Origin: Clostridia bacterium
Lineage (GTDB): Bacteria > Bacillota > Clostridia > Christensenellales > Aristaeellaceae
DNA length: 12,203 nt
Assembly (NCBI GenBank): GCA_016296675.1
Contig: JAEDIV010000081.1
Span: 1 to 12,203, forward strand
Reading direction: 5' to 3'
A program made the position numbers and the translations under genes. Shown here one piece after another: positions 1 to 6,717 of the stretch. Positions within the stretch are counted from its first letter, which is position 1. Each line of letters begins with the position of its first letter. The notes beneath the pieces were generated by a model, which worked only from the letters and a program-made list of their open reading frames with translations, was not told the origin of the DNA and did not search any database.

Positions 1-20
1 TTCAGGGGATCGGCCCTTCC

Positions 21-45
21 CATCAAAAAAGGTACTTTTTTGATG
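21..45. repeat. Perfect 11-bp hairpin with 3-base loop
   Basis: CATCAAAAAAG (21-31) pairs with CTTTTTTGATG (35-45) around the loop GTA. It lies six bases before the palindrome pair at 52-139, so it may be part of the same repeat. It could also be an intrinsic terminator of a gene left of the window, since it has an A-run and a T-run, but the arm is not GC-rich. The base pairing is seen directly; the role is unknown. Confidence 0.5.
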
Positions 46-51
46 GCTTGA

Positions 52-139
52 GCTCTCCCAAAGGGAGAGCCAAGGGATTGCGCTGCGCTTTGGCCTTAGG
101 GAACAAGCATACTCTTCTTGCCTCTCCCTTTGGGAGAGG
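52..139. repeat. REPIN-like pair of inverted short hairpins (CTTG type)
   Basis: Two 8-bp hairpins with 3-base loops face each other. The left one is GCTCTCCC-AAA-GGGAGAGC (52-70), followed by CAAG (71-74). The right one is CCTCTCCC-TTT-GGGAGAGG (121-139), preceded by CTTG (117-120). Read towards the hairpin, both therefore carry a 5' CTTG. The two stems differ only at the outermost pair (G-C against C-G), a compensatory change. The geometry is that of a REP doublet and resembles the GTAG-type units at 5.5-6.9 kb. No transposase for this family is in the window. Mobility is inferred only. Confidence 0.65.
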
Positions 140-212
140 TGGCCGAGCGAAGAAAGGTCAGAGAGGGTCTTTTACAGGATGATTTATCCTTCCTTCGAGC
201 GAAAGACACAGA

Positions 213-242
213 AAATCCGCTGATCCGTTTCCACCGATCAGC
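213..242 (-). terminator. Weak hairpin with T-stretch ending the minus-strand mini-unit
   Basis: On the minus strand GCTGATC (242-236) pairs with GATCAGC (225-219) around a 10-base loop, followed by GGATTTTC. The stem is short (7 bp) and the T-run has only four bases, so termination would be weak. It overlaps the stop codon of the reading described at 238-406, which fits the end of a compact transcription unit. Confidence 0.3.
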
Positions 243-406
243 ATTTCACCGCATCAATAATAATGGAAACCATGCCAAATTTCCCACCCTGATTCCTCGT
301 ATCAAACCTGAGTGATCTGCCGATTTTTCCGTCCGCTTCGTTCCATTCATTAAAGTGGAATTCGCCCGTCCTGACAGGTTTTTCCCGCGCCGATGATGAT
401 TTTCAT
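238..406 (-). pseudogene. Small decayed or frameshifted minus-strand gene, function unknown
   Basis: A minus-strand ATG at 406 follows a good GGAGGA site (420-415, 8-base gap) and a near-consensus promoter (481-453). The open frame stops after 18 codons (MKIIIGAGKTCQDGRIPL, stop at 350-352). Skipping one base in the GGG at 367-365 joins it to a second open frame that runs to a TGA at 238-240 and holds FNEWNEADGKIGRSLRFDTR and GGKFGMVSIIIDAVKC. The joined product would be about 55 residues. The sequence looks protein-like but I do not recognise the family. It may be a one-base frameshift in a small gene, a remnant of a larger one, or a chance reading behind a leader transcript. No function is proposed. 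Confidence 0.3.
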
Positions 407-452
407 AAAAATGTTCCTCCGCATTGAACTGCGCAAATCCATTCTTTCATTC

Positions 453-481
453 ATTATAGCTTTGATTCCACGGAAAGTCAA
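453..481 (-). promoter_or_regulatory. Sigma-A-type promoter for the minus-strand mini-unit
   Basis: On the minus strand TTGACT (481-476) is followed after exactly 17 bases by TATAAT (458-453). This is the best-matching promoter in the window. It reads towards the decayed small gene at 238-406, with a leader of roughly 40 bases. It diverges from the plus-strand promoter at 532-561. Confidence 0.6.
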
Positions 482-531
482 TTTAATGTAAATGTGTCCA
501 TGCACACCGGCGTCTCTGAAGCACAGGTTGC

Positions 532-561
532 TTGACCATATGAAGTTTTTAATGCTATAAT
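532..561 (+). promoter_or_regulatory. Sigma-A-type promoter of the metallopeptidase-like pair
   Basis: TTGACC (532-537), an 18-base spacer, then TATAAT (556-561) preceded by TGC, giving an extended -10. Transcription would begin near 568. This rules out the upstream ATG at 564 and supports the start at 594, served by AGAAGGA at 578-584. Confidence 0.65.
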
Positions 562-593
562 GGATGCAAACAAGTACAGAAGGAATGAAAAAT

Positions 594-1730
594 ATGTATC
601 CTGTAACCAACCTCTGGTATTACATAAAAAGAGCATATAAAATTCTTATTCATATCATCAGCGGCATCATGATAGTCCTTTACCTTTTGAAGGGCGAACT
701 TACTTCTATGCGCGTAATTGCATGCTCTTTGGTTTTCTTTCTTGCTATGCATGCGTCCTATTGGCTTCAAATAATTCTTCATGAGCTGGGTCGTTTCGTA
801 TGCGGTTTGCTGTCTGGATATCGTTTTGGCTATCTTCAACTGTTTGGATTTCGCCTTCAAAAAATAAACGGGCAGCTGAGCACTAAGCGCAAGCATGATA
901 AGGATCCTGTCCACTACCTCCTTGCGCCGCCGGAGACGGATTTTAGAAACTTCCCTGTTCGCTTATACTTCCTCGGCGGATTTATCGCAAACATTCTTTT
1001 CATCCTGATCTTTTTAGGCGCGGCATTCCGTTTCCCGGGCATGTCCCTTCCCCGCTTTCTATTCCTTCAGTATGTTTTTATCAGCATTCCCTATGTTCTG
1101 ATCTACGGAATGCCGATTCAGTTAAGCGGAGCGAGAACCGAAACCTATAACGCATTGACAATCCCGACGGATTATCGCTCCAGATGCGCCTATTTCATCC
1201 CCAGACTGATCAGCTACCATATGCTAAACGGCATTCGCTTAAGAGATATGCCGGAAGAATGGTTTTATCTTCCGACCCGCGAGGAAATGTTCTCCGTTAT
1301 GCACAGCAGATTGGCTTCATATTATGTGGACTGGCTGATAGAAAAAGGAAGATATACCGAAGCGGATGCCGTCATCGACTCCATATATTCTCTGGAAGAT
1401 TATCGTATAAAAAATATATTCACCACATTGCTGTTCTTAAATAAAATTTTCCTGATCCTCGTTCACACGAAAAAATACGAGCAAATGAAAACTTACCTAA
1501 GCGACGCTCAGAAAAAAAGGATGGTCCGCTTCGGAAGCGAGCTCTCCGTCAAGCGCACGCAATACATCATCGCCCTGCTCTATGAAAAAGATATGGAAAA
1601 GGCTGCTTACCTGAAATCTGTTTTTCTGGCCTCCAAATCGCAGTTTTATCCCACCGAATATGAAAGTGAATTGGAACTGATCGAAATCGCGGAAGCATGC
1701 GCGAAAAAGGAAGCGGAAAATATTGAATAG
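594..1730 (+). CDS. M50-like membrane protein with degenerate zinc site (probable pseudoprotease)
   Basis: Predicted 378-residue protein. The start at 594 is chosen because the promoter places the transcript start near 568, and AGAAGGA (578-584) lies 9 bases before this ATG. About four hydrophobic segments (roughly residues 12-32, 40-62, 125-146, 156-174) are followed by a soluble, helical C-terminal half that may be TPR-like. The arrangement recalls clostridial M50-type proteins: a HELGH motif followed by a GLxxGYxF stretch, a GGxxxN membrane helix, an NDG motif near an IP turn, and a later RLRDMPEEWF-like block (seen here at 215-224). Here the motif is HELGR (residues 63-67, CGT at 792-794), and the NDG position reads TET (near 182-184). 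Both a zinc histidine and the acidic ligand seem lost, so proteolysis is unlikely. A substrate-binding or regulatory role is inferred. It is probably co-transcribed with the next gene, 24 bases downstream. Confidence 0.7.
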   Translation: MYPVTNLWYYIKRAYKILIHIISGIMIVLYLLKGELTSMRVIACSLVFFLAMHASYWLQIILHELGRFVCGLLSGYRFGYLQLFGFRLQKINGQLSTKRKHDKDPVHYLLAPPETDFRNFPVRLYFLGGFIANILFILIFLGAAFRFPGMSLPRFLFLQYVFISIPYVLIYGMPIQLSGARTETYNALTIPTDYRSRCAYFIPRLISYHMLNGIRLRDMPEEWFYLPTREEMFSVMHSRLASYYVDWLIEKGRYTEADAVIDSIYSLEDYRIKNIFTTLLFLNKIFLILVHTKKYEQMKTYLSDAQKKRMVRFGSELSVKRTQYIIALLYEKDMEKAAYLKSVFLASKSQFYPTEYESELELIEIAEACAKKEAENIE

Positions 1731-1754
1731 TCGGAGAAAGAAGAGATCTACATC

Positions 1755-2168
1755 GTGAAACGCATCGTATATACCGTTTTGCAGCTCACATGGGGACTGC
1801 CCCAGACCTTGTTAGGCCTGATTCTGTATCTTAAAAACCTCCGCCGCTCACACGAAACATATCTTTCCTGCATCAATACGCGCTGGAAATCAGGGGGCGG
1901 CATCAGCCTCGGCCTTTTTATCTTTACGCCCGATGCGAAAACGCCGAATTATGAGAAGATCCGCGTGCACGAATATGGCCATACGATTCAGTCTCTCATC
2001 TTAGGGCCGCTTTATCTTCCCTTTATCGGAATCATCTCCTACATTTGGGCCAATCTTCCCTACTTCAAGCGCCTCAGGAAAGAAAAGCGCATTCCCTACA
2101 CCGCATGCTTTGTGGAAGCGTGGGCGAGCCGCCTTGGCGAATGGGTAACGGGCGAAAAAGCCATCTGA
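1755..2168 (+). CDS. Small membrane-associated HEYGH protein, putative zinc metallopeptidase
   Basis: 137 residues, starting with GTG at 1755 after an AAGAAGAGA stretch, a modest ribosome site. An N-terminal hydrophobic helix (about residues 5-26) is followed by a glycine-rich stretch (GGGISLG, 47-53), HEYGHTIQS (72-80), a hydrophobic segment (81-100), and FVEAWASRLGE (119-129). HExxH with a downstream E-x-W-A-x-x-L-G block fits a zinc-binding site, with E121 a plausible third ligand. Similar short proteins occur in Clostridia and Bacteroidetes without a known substrate. It follows the M50-like gene by 24 bases and very probably shares its transcript. Catalysis is inferred from the motif, not demonstrated. 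Confidence 0.7.
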   Translation: MKRIVYTVLQLTWGLPQTLLGLILYLKNLRRSHETYLSCINTRWKSGGGISLGLFIFTPDAKTPNYEKIRVHEYGHTIQSLILGPLYLPFIGIISYIWANLPYFKRLRKEKRIPYTACFVEAWASRLGEWVTGEKAI

Positions 2169-2175
2169 TAAACAA

Positions 2176-2222
2176 ACGCGATCATGGAAGTGCAGCGCTG
2201 TCAGGCGCTTCCGTGATCGCGT
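2176..2222. terminator. Long bidirectional hairpin terminator between convergent operons
   Basis: An 18-bp stem (2176-2193 with 2205-2222, two G-T pairs) closes an 11-base loop. It begins 8 bases after the stop of the HEYGH gene. ATTTCATTCTT follows on the plus strand. On the minus strand the stem is followed by TTTGTTT, so it can also end the DUF2200 operon that converges on it from 2232. Confidence 0.7.
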
Positions 2223-2231
2223 ATTTCATTC

Positions 2232-2582
2232 TTACGTTCTTAAAATTTTTTCCATGGCCTTTCCCTTGGCCAGTTCGTCAACGAGCTTGTCCAAATACCT
2301 TATTTCAAGCATCCGTTCATCCTCAATTTCCGAAAGCTTCACACCGCAAACGGAGCCCGTGATCTTTTTCCGGTTTTCATTCATATGGGGTGCATTTTCG
2401 AAAAATGAGCCGTATGCAATGTCGCTATCAAGAAATTCGTCCAGCTGCGCATGGCTGTAGCCGGTGAGCCACGACGTGACTTCGTATACTTCATCCCTCG
2501 TTCTGCCCTTTTTCTCGGCCTTGGCAATCAGAAGCGGAAACACCTTCTGAAAAGGCATCTTGAAAATCCTGTCGTTCGTCAT
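2232..2582 (-). CDS. DUF2200 family protein
   Basis: 116 residues. The family is recognised by the N-terminal pattern MTNDRIFKMPFQKVFPLLI, then KAEKKGRTRDEV (21-32) and SWLTGY (37-42), with a central FFENAP (60-65). The length is normal for DUF2200, a small soluble cytoplasmic family of unknown biochemical role. There is no signal peptide or membrane segment. The ATG at 2582 is preceded by a GAAGGGAAAT stretch. It is the last gene of a minus-strand operon, 36 bases after the aldo/keto reductase, and ends at the bidirectional terminator. Its place behind a reductase and an ABC-F gene gives no firm hint of function. Confidence 0.85.
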   Translation of the reverse strand: MTNDRIFKMPFQKVFPLLIAKAEKKGRTRDEVYEVTSWLTGYSHAQLDEFLDSDIAYGSFFENAPHMNENRKKITGSVCGVKLSEIEDERMLEIRYLDKLVDELAKGKAMEKILRT

Positions 2583-2618
2583 GCTTCATTTCCCTTCATT
2601 TCTGTCAGAATCACTGTT

Positions 2619-3611
2619 CTACCTGCGCCCGTTCTGCGCCATTACGCCGACCAGCGCATGCGGAACATATAGTTCTTCCAGATACCTGATCTCATCTTCC
2701 GTAAGCGTAAGATCCACCGCTTTTGCAGCTCCGTCCACATGGCTGTCCTTCGTTGCGCCCACGACCGGAACCGCGCCCTTTTGAATCAGCCAGCCAAGCG
2801 CAACCTCCGTCATGCTGACGCCCCTTTTATCAGCCACTTCCTCAACGCGCTTTATGATCTTTTCGTCGGCTTCCTTTGTCAGATCGTACTTGAATTTGGC
2901 ATACGCGTCCTCTTCAAGCCTTTTTGAGCTTTCGCCAGGCCGCTTTGAAAGTCTTCCGCCGGCCAGCGCGCTGTACGGCGTCATCGAAATGCCCTCCGAT
3001 GCGCAGAAGGGCGCCATTTCGCGCTCCTCCTCGCGGGCAATCAGATTGTAATGGCCCTGAACGGAGATAAATTCGGTTAGACCGTTGGCTCTTGCAAAAT
3101 AATTCGCTTTCGCAAGCTGCCAGGCAAAGCAGTTCGAAATGCCGATGTATCTGGCCTTTCCGGCTTTGACAACCGCGTGAAGCCCTTCCATGATCTGTTC
3201 CATCGGCGTATTATAGTCCCACATGTGGTAAATATACAGATCCACATAATCCATGCCAAGATTTTTAAGGCTCATATCAATATAGTTTTTTATATGCGTC
3301 TGCCCGTCCACGCCGTCCTCGATTTCCTTGGGTGTGCGCGGCGTAAACTTGGTCGCAATCACGTATTCATCCCTTTTTGCAAGGGACTTAAGCGCGCTTC
3401 CCACATACATTTCGCTGGTTCCGCCCTGATAGGCAATGGCGGTATCGAAAAAATTGATGCCTTTTTCAAGCCCGCGCCCGATGATCCTGCGCGTTTCTTC
3501 CTCATTTACTGTCCAGCTGTGCTGTCCCGCCACGGGATTTCCGAAGCCCATGCAGCCCATGCAGATCGAAGAAACCTTAAGATCGGATTTTCCAAGAATC
3601 GTATATTTCAT
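2619..3611 (-). CDS. Aldo/keto reductase
   Basis: 330 residues from the ATG at 3611, chosen because a perfect AGGAGG lies six bases upstream and MKYTILGKSDLKVSSICMG is the usual AKR N-terminus. A longer reading from 3668 would overlap the preceding gene. The (beta/alpha)8 fold is indicated by the catalytic tetrad D56 (FFDTAIAY), Y61, K88 (ATKF) and H129 (YIYHMWD), and by the C-terminal block around GAVPVVGATK that contacts NADPH. Family members reduce aldehydes, ketones or related carbonyls with NADPH in the cytoplasm. The substrate cannot be read from the sequence. It follows the ABC-F gene by 19 bases in one operon. The C-terminal half includes the GGRLS motif common to the YhdN/Tas-like AKRs. 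Confidence 0.93.
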   Translation of the reverse strand: MKYTILGKSDLKVSSICMGCMGFGNPVAGQHSWTVNEEETRRIIGRGLEKGINFFDTAIAYQGGTSEMYVGSALKSLAKRDEYVIATKFTPRTPKEIEDGVDGQTHIKNYIDMSLKNLGMDYVDLYIYHMWDYNTPMEQIMEGLHAVVKAGKARYIGISNCFAWQLAKANYFARANGLTEFISVQGHYNLIAREEEREMAPFCASEGISMTPYSALAGGRLSKRPGESSKRLEEDAYAKFKYDLTKEADEKIIKRVEEVADKRGVSMTEVALGWLIQKGAVPVVGATKDSHVDGAAKAVDLTLTEDEIRYLEELYVPHALVGVMAQNGRR

Positions 3612-3630
3612 GCATATCCTCCTATCGGAC

Positions 3631-5421
3631 TTATTTCCCTGCCTCCTGCGCCTGAATACGCTCGGCAAGGTCGTTTAAATACACCCAACGCTCGGTTTTT
3701 TCTTCAAGCAGCGCTTCAAGCTTCGTCTTTTCGTCGGTCAATTCCTGAAGGCGGATGTAGTCGCTCGCGTTCAGGCCGATCCTCTCGTCGCACTCGGCAA
3801 TTTTGGCTTCGATTTCCGCAATATCCTGATCAATGGTTTCGTATTCTCTCTGCTCTTTGAAGGTAAATTTCAGTTTCTGCGCGCGCTCGGGGCGCTTTTC
3901 GCGCGTGTCCTTATTTTCCTTTTTCAGGGGCGCCTTTTCGTCCATTTCTTTAAGGAGCAGCCAGTCGCTGTAGCCGCCCATGGTGCGCCTGACCTCGCCG
4001 CCCTCCTTTACTTCGAGAATGGAGGTCGCGATTTTATCAAGGAAGTATCGGTCATGGGAAACGGTGACCACTGCGCCCGGAAATTCGGAGAGGTAATCCT
4101 CCAGAATCGTCAGCGTTTCAACGTCCAGATCGTTGGTCGGCTCGTCCAGAAGAAGGATGTTGGGCGCGCTCATAAGGATACCAAGCAGATAGAGCCTCCG
4201 CCTTTCGCCGCCCGACAGTCTTCCGATCGTTGAAAACTGAAGATCGGAGAAAAAAAGGAACTTTTCCATCATCTGCGTTGCCGTGATGCGGCCTTCCTTG
4301 GTCTGAATCGAGGAAGCAATTTCGTGGATATAGTCGTAAGGCCGCTGATTCGGATCGAGCTCTTTGCCTTCCTGCGTAAAATAGCCGATTTTGACAGTTC
4401 CGCCGAAATCAACAGAGCCCGTATCCGGCGAAAGTGCGCCTGCGATCATATTAAGAAGCGTACTTTTGCCCGCGCCGTTTTTTCCGATGATGCCCACGCG
4501 GTCGTCCCTTAAAACAGTGTAGGAAAAATCGCGGATGATGGTTTTCCCGCCGTAGCTTTTTGAAACATGCTCAAGCTCAACGGTCTTGCGGCCCAATCGC
4601 GATGCACCTGCGGTGATGGAAACTGAGCTGTTCGTCTCAGGCGCTTCCTGCGCCTTCAGCGCCTCGTATCTTGCGATGCGCTCGGTGCTTTTGGTGGATC
4701 GGGCACGGCAGCCGCGCATGATCCATTCGGTTTCTTTTCTGAGAAGCGCCTGCCGCTTGCGCTCGGAAGCCTTATCCATTTCAAGCCGCTGGGTTTTGAG
4801 TTCCAGGTATTTCGAATAATTCGCCTCGTACAGATACATTTTGCCAAACGACATTTCGGCAATTTTCGTAACGACGTTTTCCAAAAAGTAGCGGTCGTGG
4901 GTGATCATGACAAGGCCGCCGGTGAATTTTGAAAGTTTTTGCTCCAGCCATACAACCATCTCAGAATCCAGATGGTTGGTCGGCTCATCCAGAATGAGCA
5001 CGTCTGCCGGGTGCACAAACACCGTCGCCAGCGCAACGCGCTTTCGCTGACCGCCGGAAAGCTCGCCCATCTTCTGATCAAAATCAGTGATGCCAAGCTT
5101 TGTGAGCATCATTTTGGCTTCATATTCATTGAGCTGGCGAAATTCCGCCGGATGCCCTTTAAACACCTGCTCAAGCACAGTAAGCTCATCGTCAATCACC
5201 GGAACCTGCGGAAGATAGGAAACCTGCACATTGGGATCCCGCATAACGCGCCCACTGTCCGGATCCTCCACGCCCGCCAGCACCTTCAAAAACGTGCTCT
5301 TGCCCGTGCCGTTCACGCCGATTAAGCCAATGCGCTCGCCTTCATTTAAATACAGCGTCACATCGTCAATCAGCTGCTTCATGCCGTAATTTTTGTAGAT
5401 GTTTTCAGCAGTCAGTAACAT
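3631..5421 (-). CDS. uup: Uup-type ABC-F ATPase
   Basis: 596 residues from the ATG at 5421, which has GGAGG six bases upstream. The frame extends to 5490 but nothing supports an earlier start. There are two ABC domains. The first has Walker A GVNGTGKST (35-43), LSGGQ (121-125), LILDEPTNHLD (142-152) and ITHDR. The second has GKNGAGKST (313-321), LSGGE (402-406), LLLDEPTNDLD (423-433) and VSHDR. There are no membrane segments, so it is a soluble ABC-F protein and not a transporter. The inter-domain linker WIMRGCRARSTKS (233-245) and a C-terminal coiled coil (about 530-590, ending near ERWVYL) are typical of Uup. Uup proteins bind ribosomes or nucleic acid and affect ribosome function and transposon excision in E. 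coli. A drug-resistance ABC-F is a less likely alternative. It is the first gene of the operon. Confidence 0.9.
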   Translation of the reverse strand: MLLTAENIYKNYGMKQLIDDVTLYLNEGERIGLIGVNGTGKSTFLKVLAGVEDPDSGRVMRDPNVQVSYLPQVPVIDDELTVLEQVFKGHPAEFRQLNEYEAKMMLTKLGITDFDQKMGELSGGQRKRVALATVFVHPADVLILDEPTNHLDSEMVVWLEQKLSKFTGGLVMITHDRYFLENVVTKIAEMSFGKMYLYEANYSKYLELKTQRLEMDKASERKRQALLRKETEWIMRGCRARSTKSTERIARYEALKAQEAPETNSSVSITAGASRLGRKTVELEHVSKSYGGKTIIRDFSYTVLRDDRVGIIGKNGAGKSTLLNMIAGALSPDTGSVDFGGTVKIGYFTQEGKELDPNQRPYDYIHEIASSIQTKEGRITATQMMEKFLFFSDLQFSTIGRLSGGERRRLYLLGILMSAPNILLLDEPTNDLDVETLTILEDYLSEFPGAVVTVSHDRYFLDKIATSILEVKEGGEVRRTMGGYSDWLLLKEMDEKAPLKKENKDTREKRPERAQKLKFTFKEQREYETIDQDIAEIEAKIAECDERIGLNASDYIRLQELTDEKTKLEALLEEKTERWVYLNDLAERIQAQEAGK

Positions 5422-5452
5422 GTCCAACCTCCGGGGAAAATCAATTGTTTGT

Positions 5453-5481
5453 ATTCTATCACACAAATTGTCTTCGCACAA
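5453..5481 (-). promoter_or_regulatory. Probable promoter of the uup operon
   Basis: On the minus strand TTGTGC (5481-5476), a 17-base spacer, then TAGAAT (5458-5453) preceded by TGA, giving an extended -10. It lies about 30 bases before the ribosome site of the ABC-F gene. The -35 box is weak, so the call depends on spacing and on the extended -10. Confidence 0.5.
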
Positions 5482-5486
5482 TAGAA

Positions 5487-5520
5487 ACATCCCCCGCAGG
5501 AAAATTCATGAGGGGGATGT
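5487..5520 (-). terminator. Hairpin between the REP array and the uup promoter
   Basis: ACATCCCCC (5487-5495) pairs perfectly with GGGGGATGT (5512-5520) around a 16-base loop. On the minus strand it is followed by TTCTATT, a weak U-rich tail. It could end transcripts that run out of the transposase and REP array before the next promoter. The pairing is clear; the function is inferred. Confidence 0.35.
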
Positions 5521-5531
5521 GTAAACATAGA

Positions 5532-5649
5532 GTGTGCGGGACGGGAAACCCGTCCCCTACGGTGTAATCAGACGTTTTTTGGAAAAACCAAGCGTTTTTT
5601 AGGATATCATCGCTCCGTCTCCACCGTAGGGGAGGCGTTTCGCCTCCCG
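5532..5649. repeat. REPIN-like unit A
   Basis: The left hairpin is GGGACGGG-AAA-CCCGTCCC (5538-5556) followed by CTAC (5557-5560). The right is GTAG (5626-5629) followed by GGGAGGCG-TTT-CGCCTCCC (5630-5648). The GTAG tetranucleotides thus face inward on opposite strands. Between them is a T/A-rich core with TTTTTTGGAAAAACCAAG. CCTACGGT and ACCGTAGG can also pair with each other, closing a long stem. It is the first of five units and lies just upstream of the uup promoter region. Confidence 0.85.
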
Positions 5650-5711
5650 TTGCTGACTAACCTCAAAAACATCCTTAATTCAATACCGCGCCGTTTATTA
5701 TAATGCCGAGG

Positions 5712-5810
5712 ATACGCGGGACGGGAAACCCGTCCCCTACGGTATAATCAGACGTTTTGCAGAAATTCAACGCCTCATCTGCACCATAGGGGAGGCGTTT
5801 CGCCTCCCGT
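5712..5810. repeat. REPIN-like unit B, shortened and diverged
   Basis: The left hairpin (5718-5736) with CTAC (5737-5740) is intact. The right hairpin (5790-5808) is intact, but its tetranucleotide is ATAG (5786-5789) instead of GTAG. The core is about 20 bases shorter than in the other units and of different sequence. It starts 180 bases after unit A and ends 9 bases before the stop codon of the RAYT gene. Confidence 0.8.
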
Positions 5811-5817
5811 TGCTGAC

Positions 5818-6354
5818 TTATCGACCCAATTCCTTTTTCTCTAACACCCATTTGCGCGGATTATTCTCAATGTATGTCCATGTATCATCATAATCCTGCT
5901 GATTCCGGATGACATGATCATAATAGGAACGCTGAAATACAATTTCTCCTATCGTTCCGTTCATAAGATTGATTTGTTTGGATGTCTGATATTTATACCA
6001 ACCAACAATGTTGCCTATCGTAGGGGACGGGTTTCCCGTCCCGTCTGCATCACCTAAATCCAATCGATTTTGCGAGCTGGCAATCCGCAACAATATATGA
6101 ATATGATCCGGCATAATCACATAATGATCGACAGATACGTATGGATATTTGTCGGCTATTCTCTGGATCATGCTTTCAGCAATATCGCCGCCGGGATGCA
6201 AGACAAGCGCACCGTCTCCTGCGATTTCCGACAGGATTCTCTTTCGGTCATGCGTGCAGATCGTGACGAAATACGCGCCGCTCAGACTATAATCATAATG
6301 TTTTATCCGGTTGTGTTTTCGTACGGGTTTTTCCGCGTGTGCTTCTGTACTCAT
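5818..6354 (-). CDS. REP-associated tyrosine transposase (RAYT, IS200/Y1 HUH superfamily)
   Basis: 178 residues, starting at 6354 after GGTGAGG. The motifs are those of TnpA_REP proteins: YDYSLSGAYFVTICT near the N-terminus (20-34), MPDHIHILL (81-89) with the HUH-type H84-x-H86 metal site, and QRSYYDHVIRN (141-151) with the likely nucleophile Y144 or Y145, then YIENNPRKW (161-169). Family members are single-stranded DNA nucleases that cut and join REP hairpins at a 5' tetranucleotide. They usually act as domesticated, single-copy genes. Here REP units lie on both sides in the same orientation. Residues 105-112 (GTGNPSPT) are encoded by a perfect GTAG-type REP (6020-6042). All catalytic motifs are present and the frame is open, so it may be active. 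No clear promoter was found. Confidence 0.9.
   Translation of the reverse strand: MSTEAHAEKPVRKHNRIKHYDYSLSGAYFVTICTHDRKRILSEIAGDGALVLHPGGDIAESMIQRIADKYPYVSVDHYVIMPDHIHILLRIASSQNRLDLGDADGTGNPSPTIGNIVGWYKYQTSKQINLMNGTIGEIVFQRSYYDHVIRNQQDYDDTWTYIENNPRKWVLEKKELGR
6020..6042 (+). repeat. Perfect REP inside the RAYT coding sequence
   Basis: GTAG (6020-6023) is directly followed by GGGACGGG-TTT-CCCGTCCC (6024-6042). This is the same hairpin as the left REP of the array units, read on the opposite strand. It lies within the transposase gene and is translated on the minus strand as part of DGTGNPSPT, between the HUH motif and the catalytic tyrosine region. No partner REP is seen nearby, so it is a singlet. 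Confidence 0.85.
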
Positions 6355-6420
6355 AAAGCCTCACCCTAAGTTCAAGTATATCCATAATGCGCGATTGCGC
6401 CGTTTAGAGAAATGCCGAAG

Positions 6421-6539
6421 ATACGCGGGACGGGAAACCCGTCCCCTACGGTATTATCAGACGTTTTTTGGAAAAACCAAGCATTTTTTAGGATATCATC
6501 GCTCCATCTCCACCGTAGGGGAGGCGTTTCCCCTCCCGC
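6421..6539. repeat. REPIN-like unit C
   Basis: The left hairpin (6427-6445) with CTAC (6446-6449) is perfect. The right has GTAG (6515-6518) and GGGAGGCG-TTT-CCCCTCCC (6519-6537), with one C-C mismatch in the stem. The unit begins 66 bases upstream of the RAYT start codon. The spacer just before it (GCGCCGTTTAGAGAAATG) is the same as that before unit E. Confidence 0.85.
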
Positions 6540-6598
6540 CGCTACCTAACCTCAAAACATCTTTAACTCTATATCGCGCTGTTTAGTATAATGCAAAG

Positions 6599-6717
6599 AT
6601 ACGCGGGACGGGAAACCCGTCCCCTACGGTATTATCAGACGTTTTTTGGAAAAACCAAGCATTTTTTAGGATATCATCGCTCCATCTCCACCGTAGGGGA
6701 GGCGTTTCCCCTCCCGC
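6599..6717. repeat. REPIN-like unit D, recent copy of C
   Basis: Left hairpin 6605-6623; right GTAG 6693-6696 with hairpin 6697-6715. It is identical to unit C over about 159 bases, including the stem mismatch in the right hairpin, and lies exactly 178 bases away. This points to tandem duplication and not to two separate insertions. Confidence 0.85.

Noticed and set aside
118..315. Plus-strand frame of 65 residues at the left end
   Set aside because: It starts inside the palindromic repeat and shows no protein-like pattern.
564..593. Upstream ATG at 564 or 585 as start of the M50-like gene
   Set aside because: The promoter places the transcript start near 568, and the ATG at 585 directly abuts the ribosome site. 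The ATG at 594 has proper spacing.
3612..3668. Longer N-terminus for the aldo/keto reductase
   Set aside because: It would overlap the preceding gene, and the perfect AGGAGG fits the ATG at 3611.
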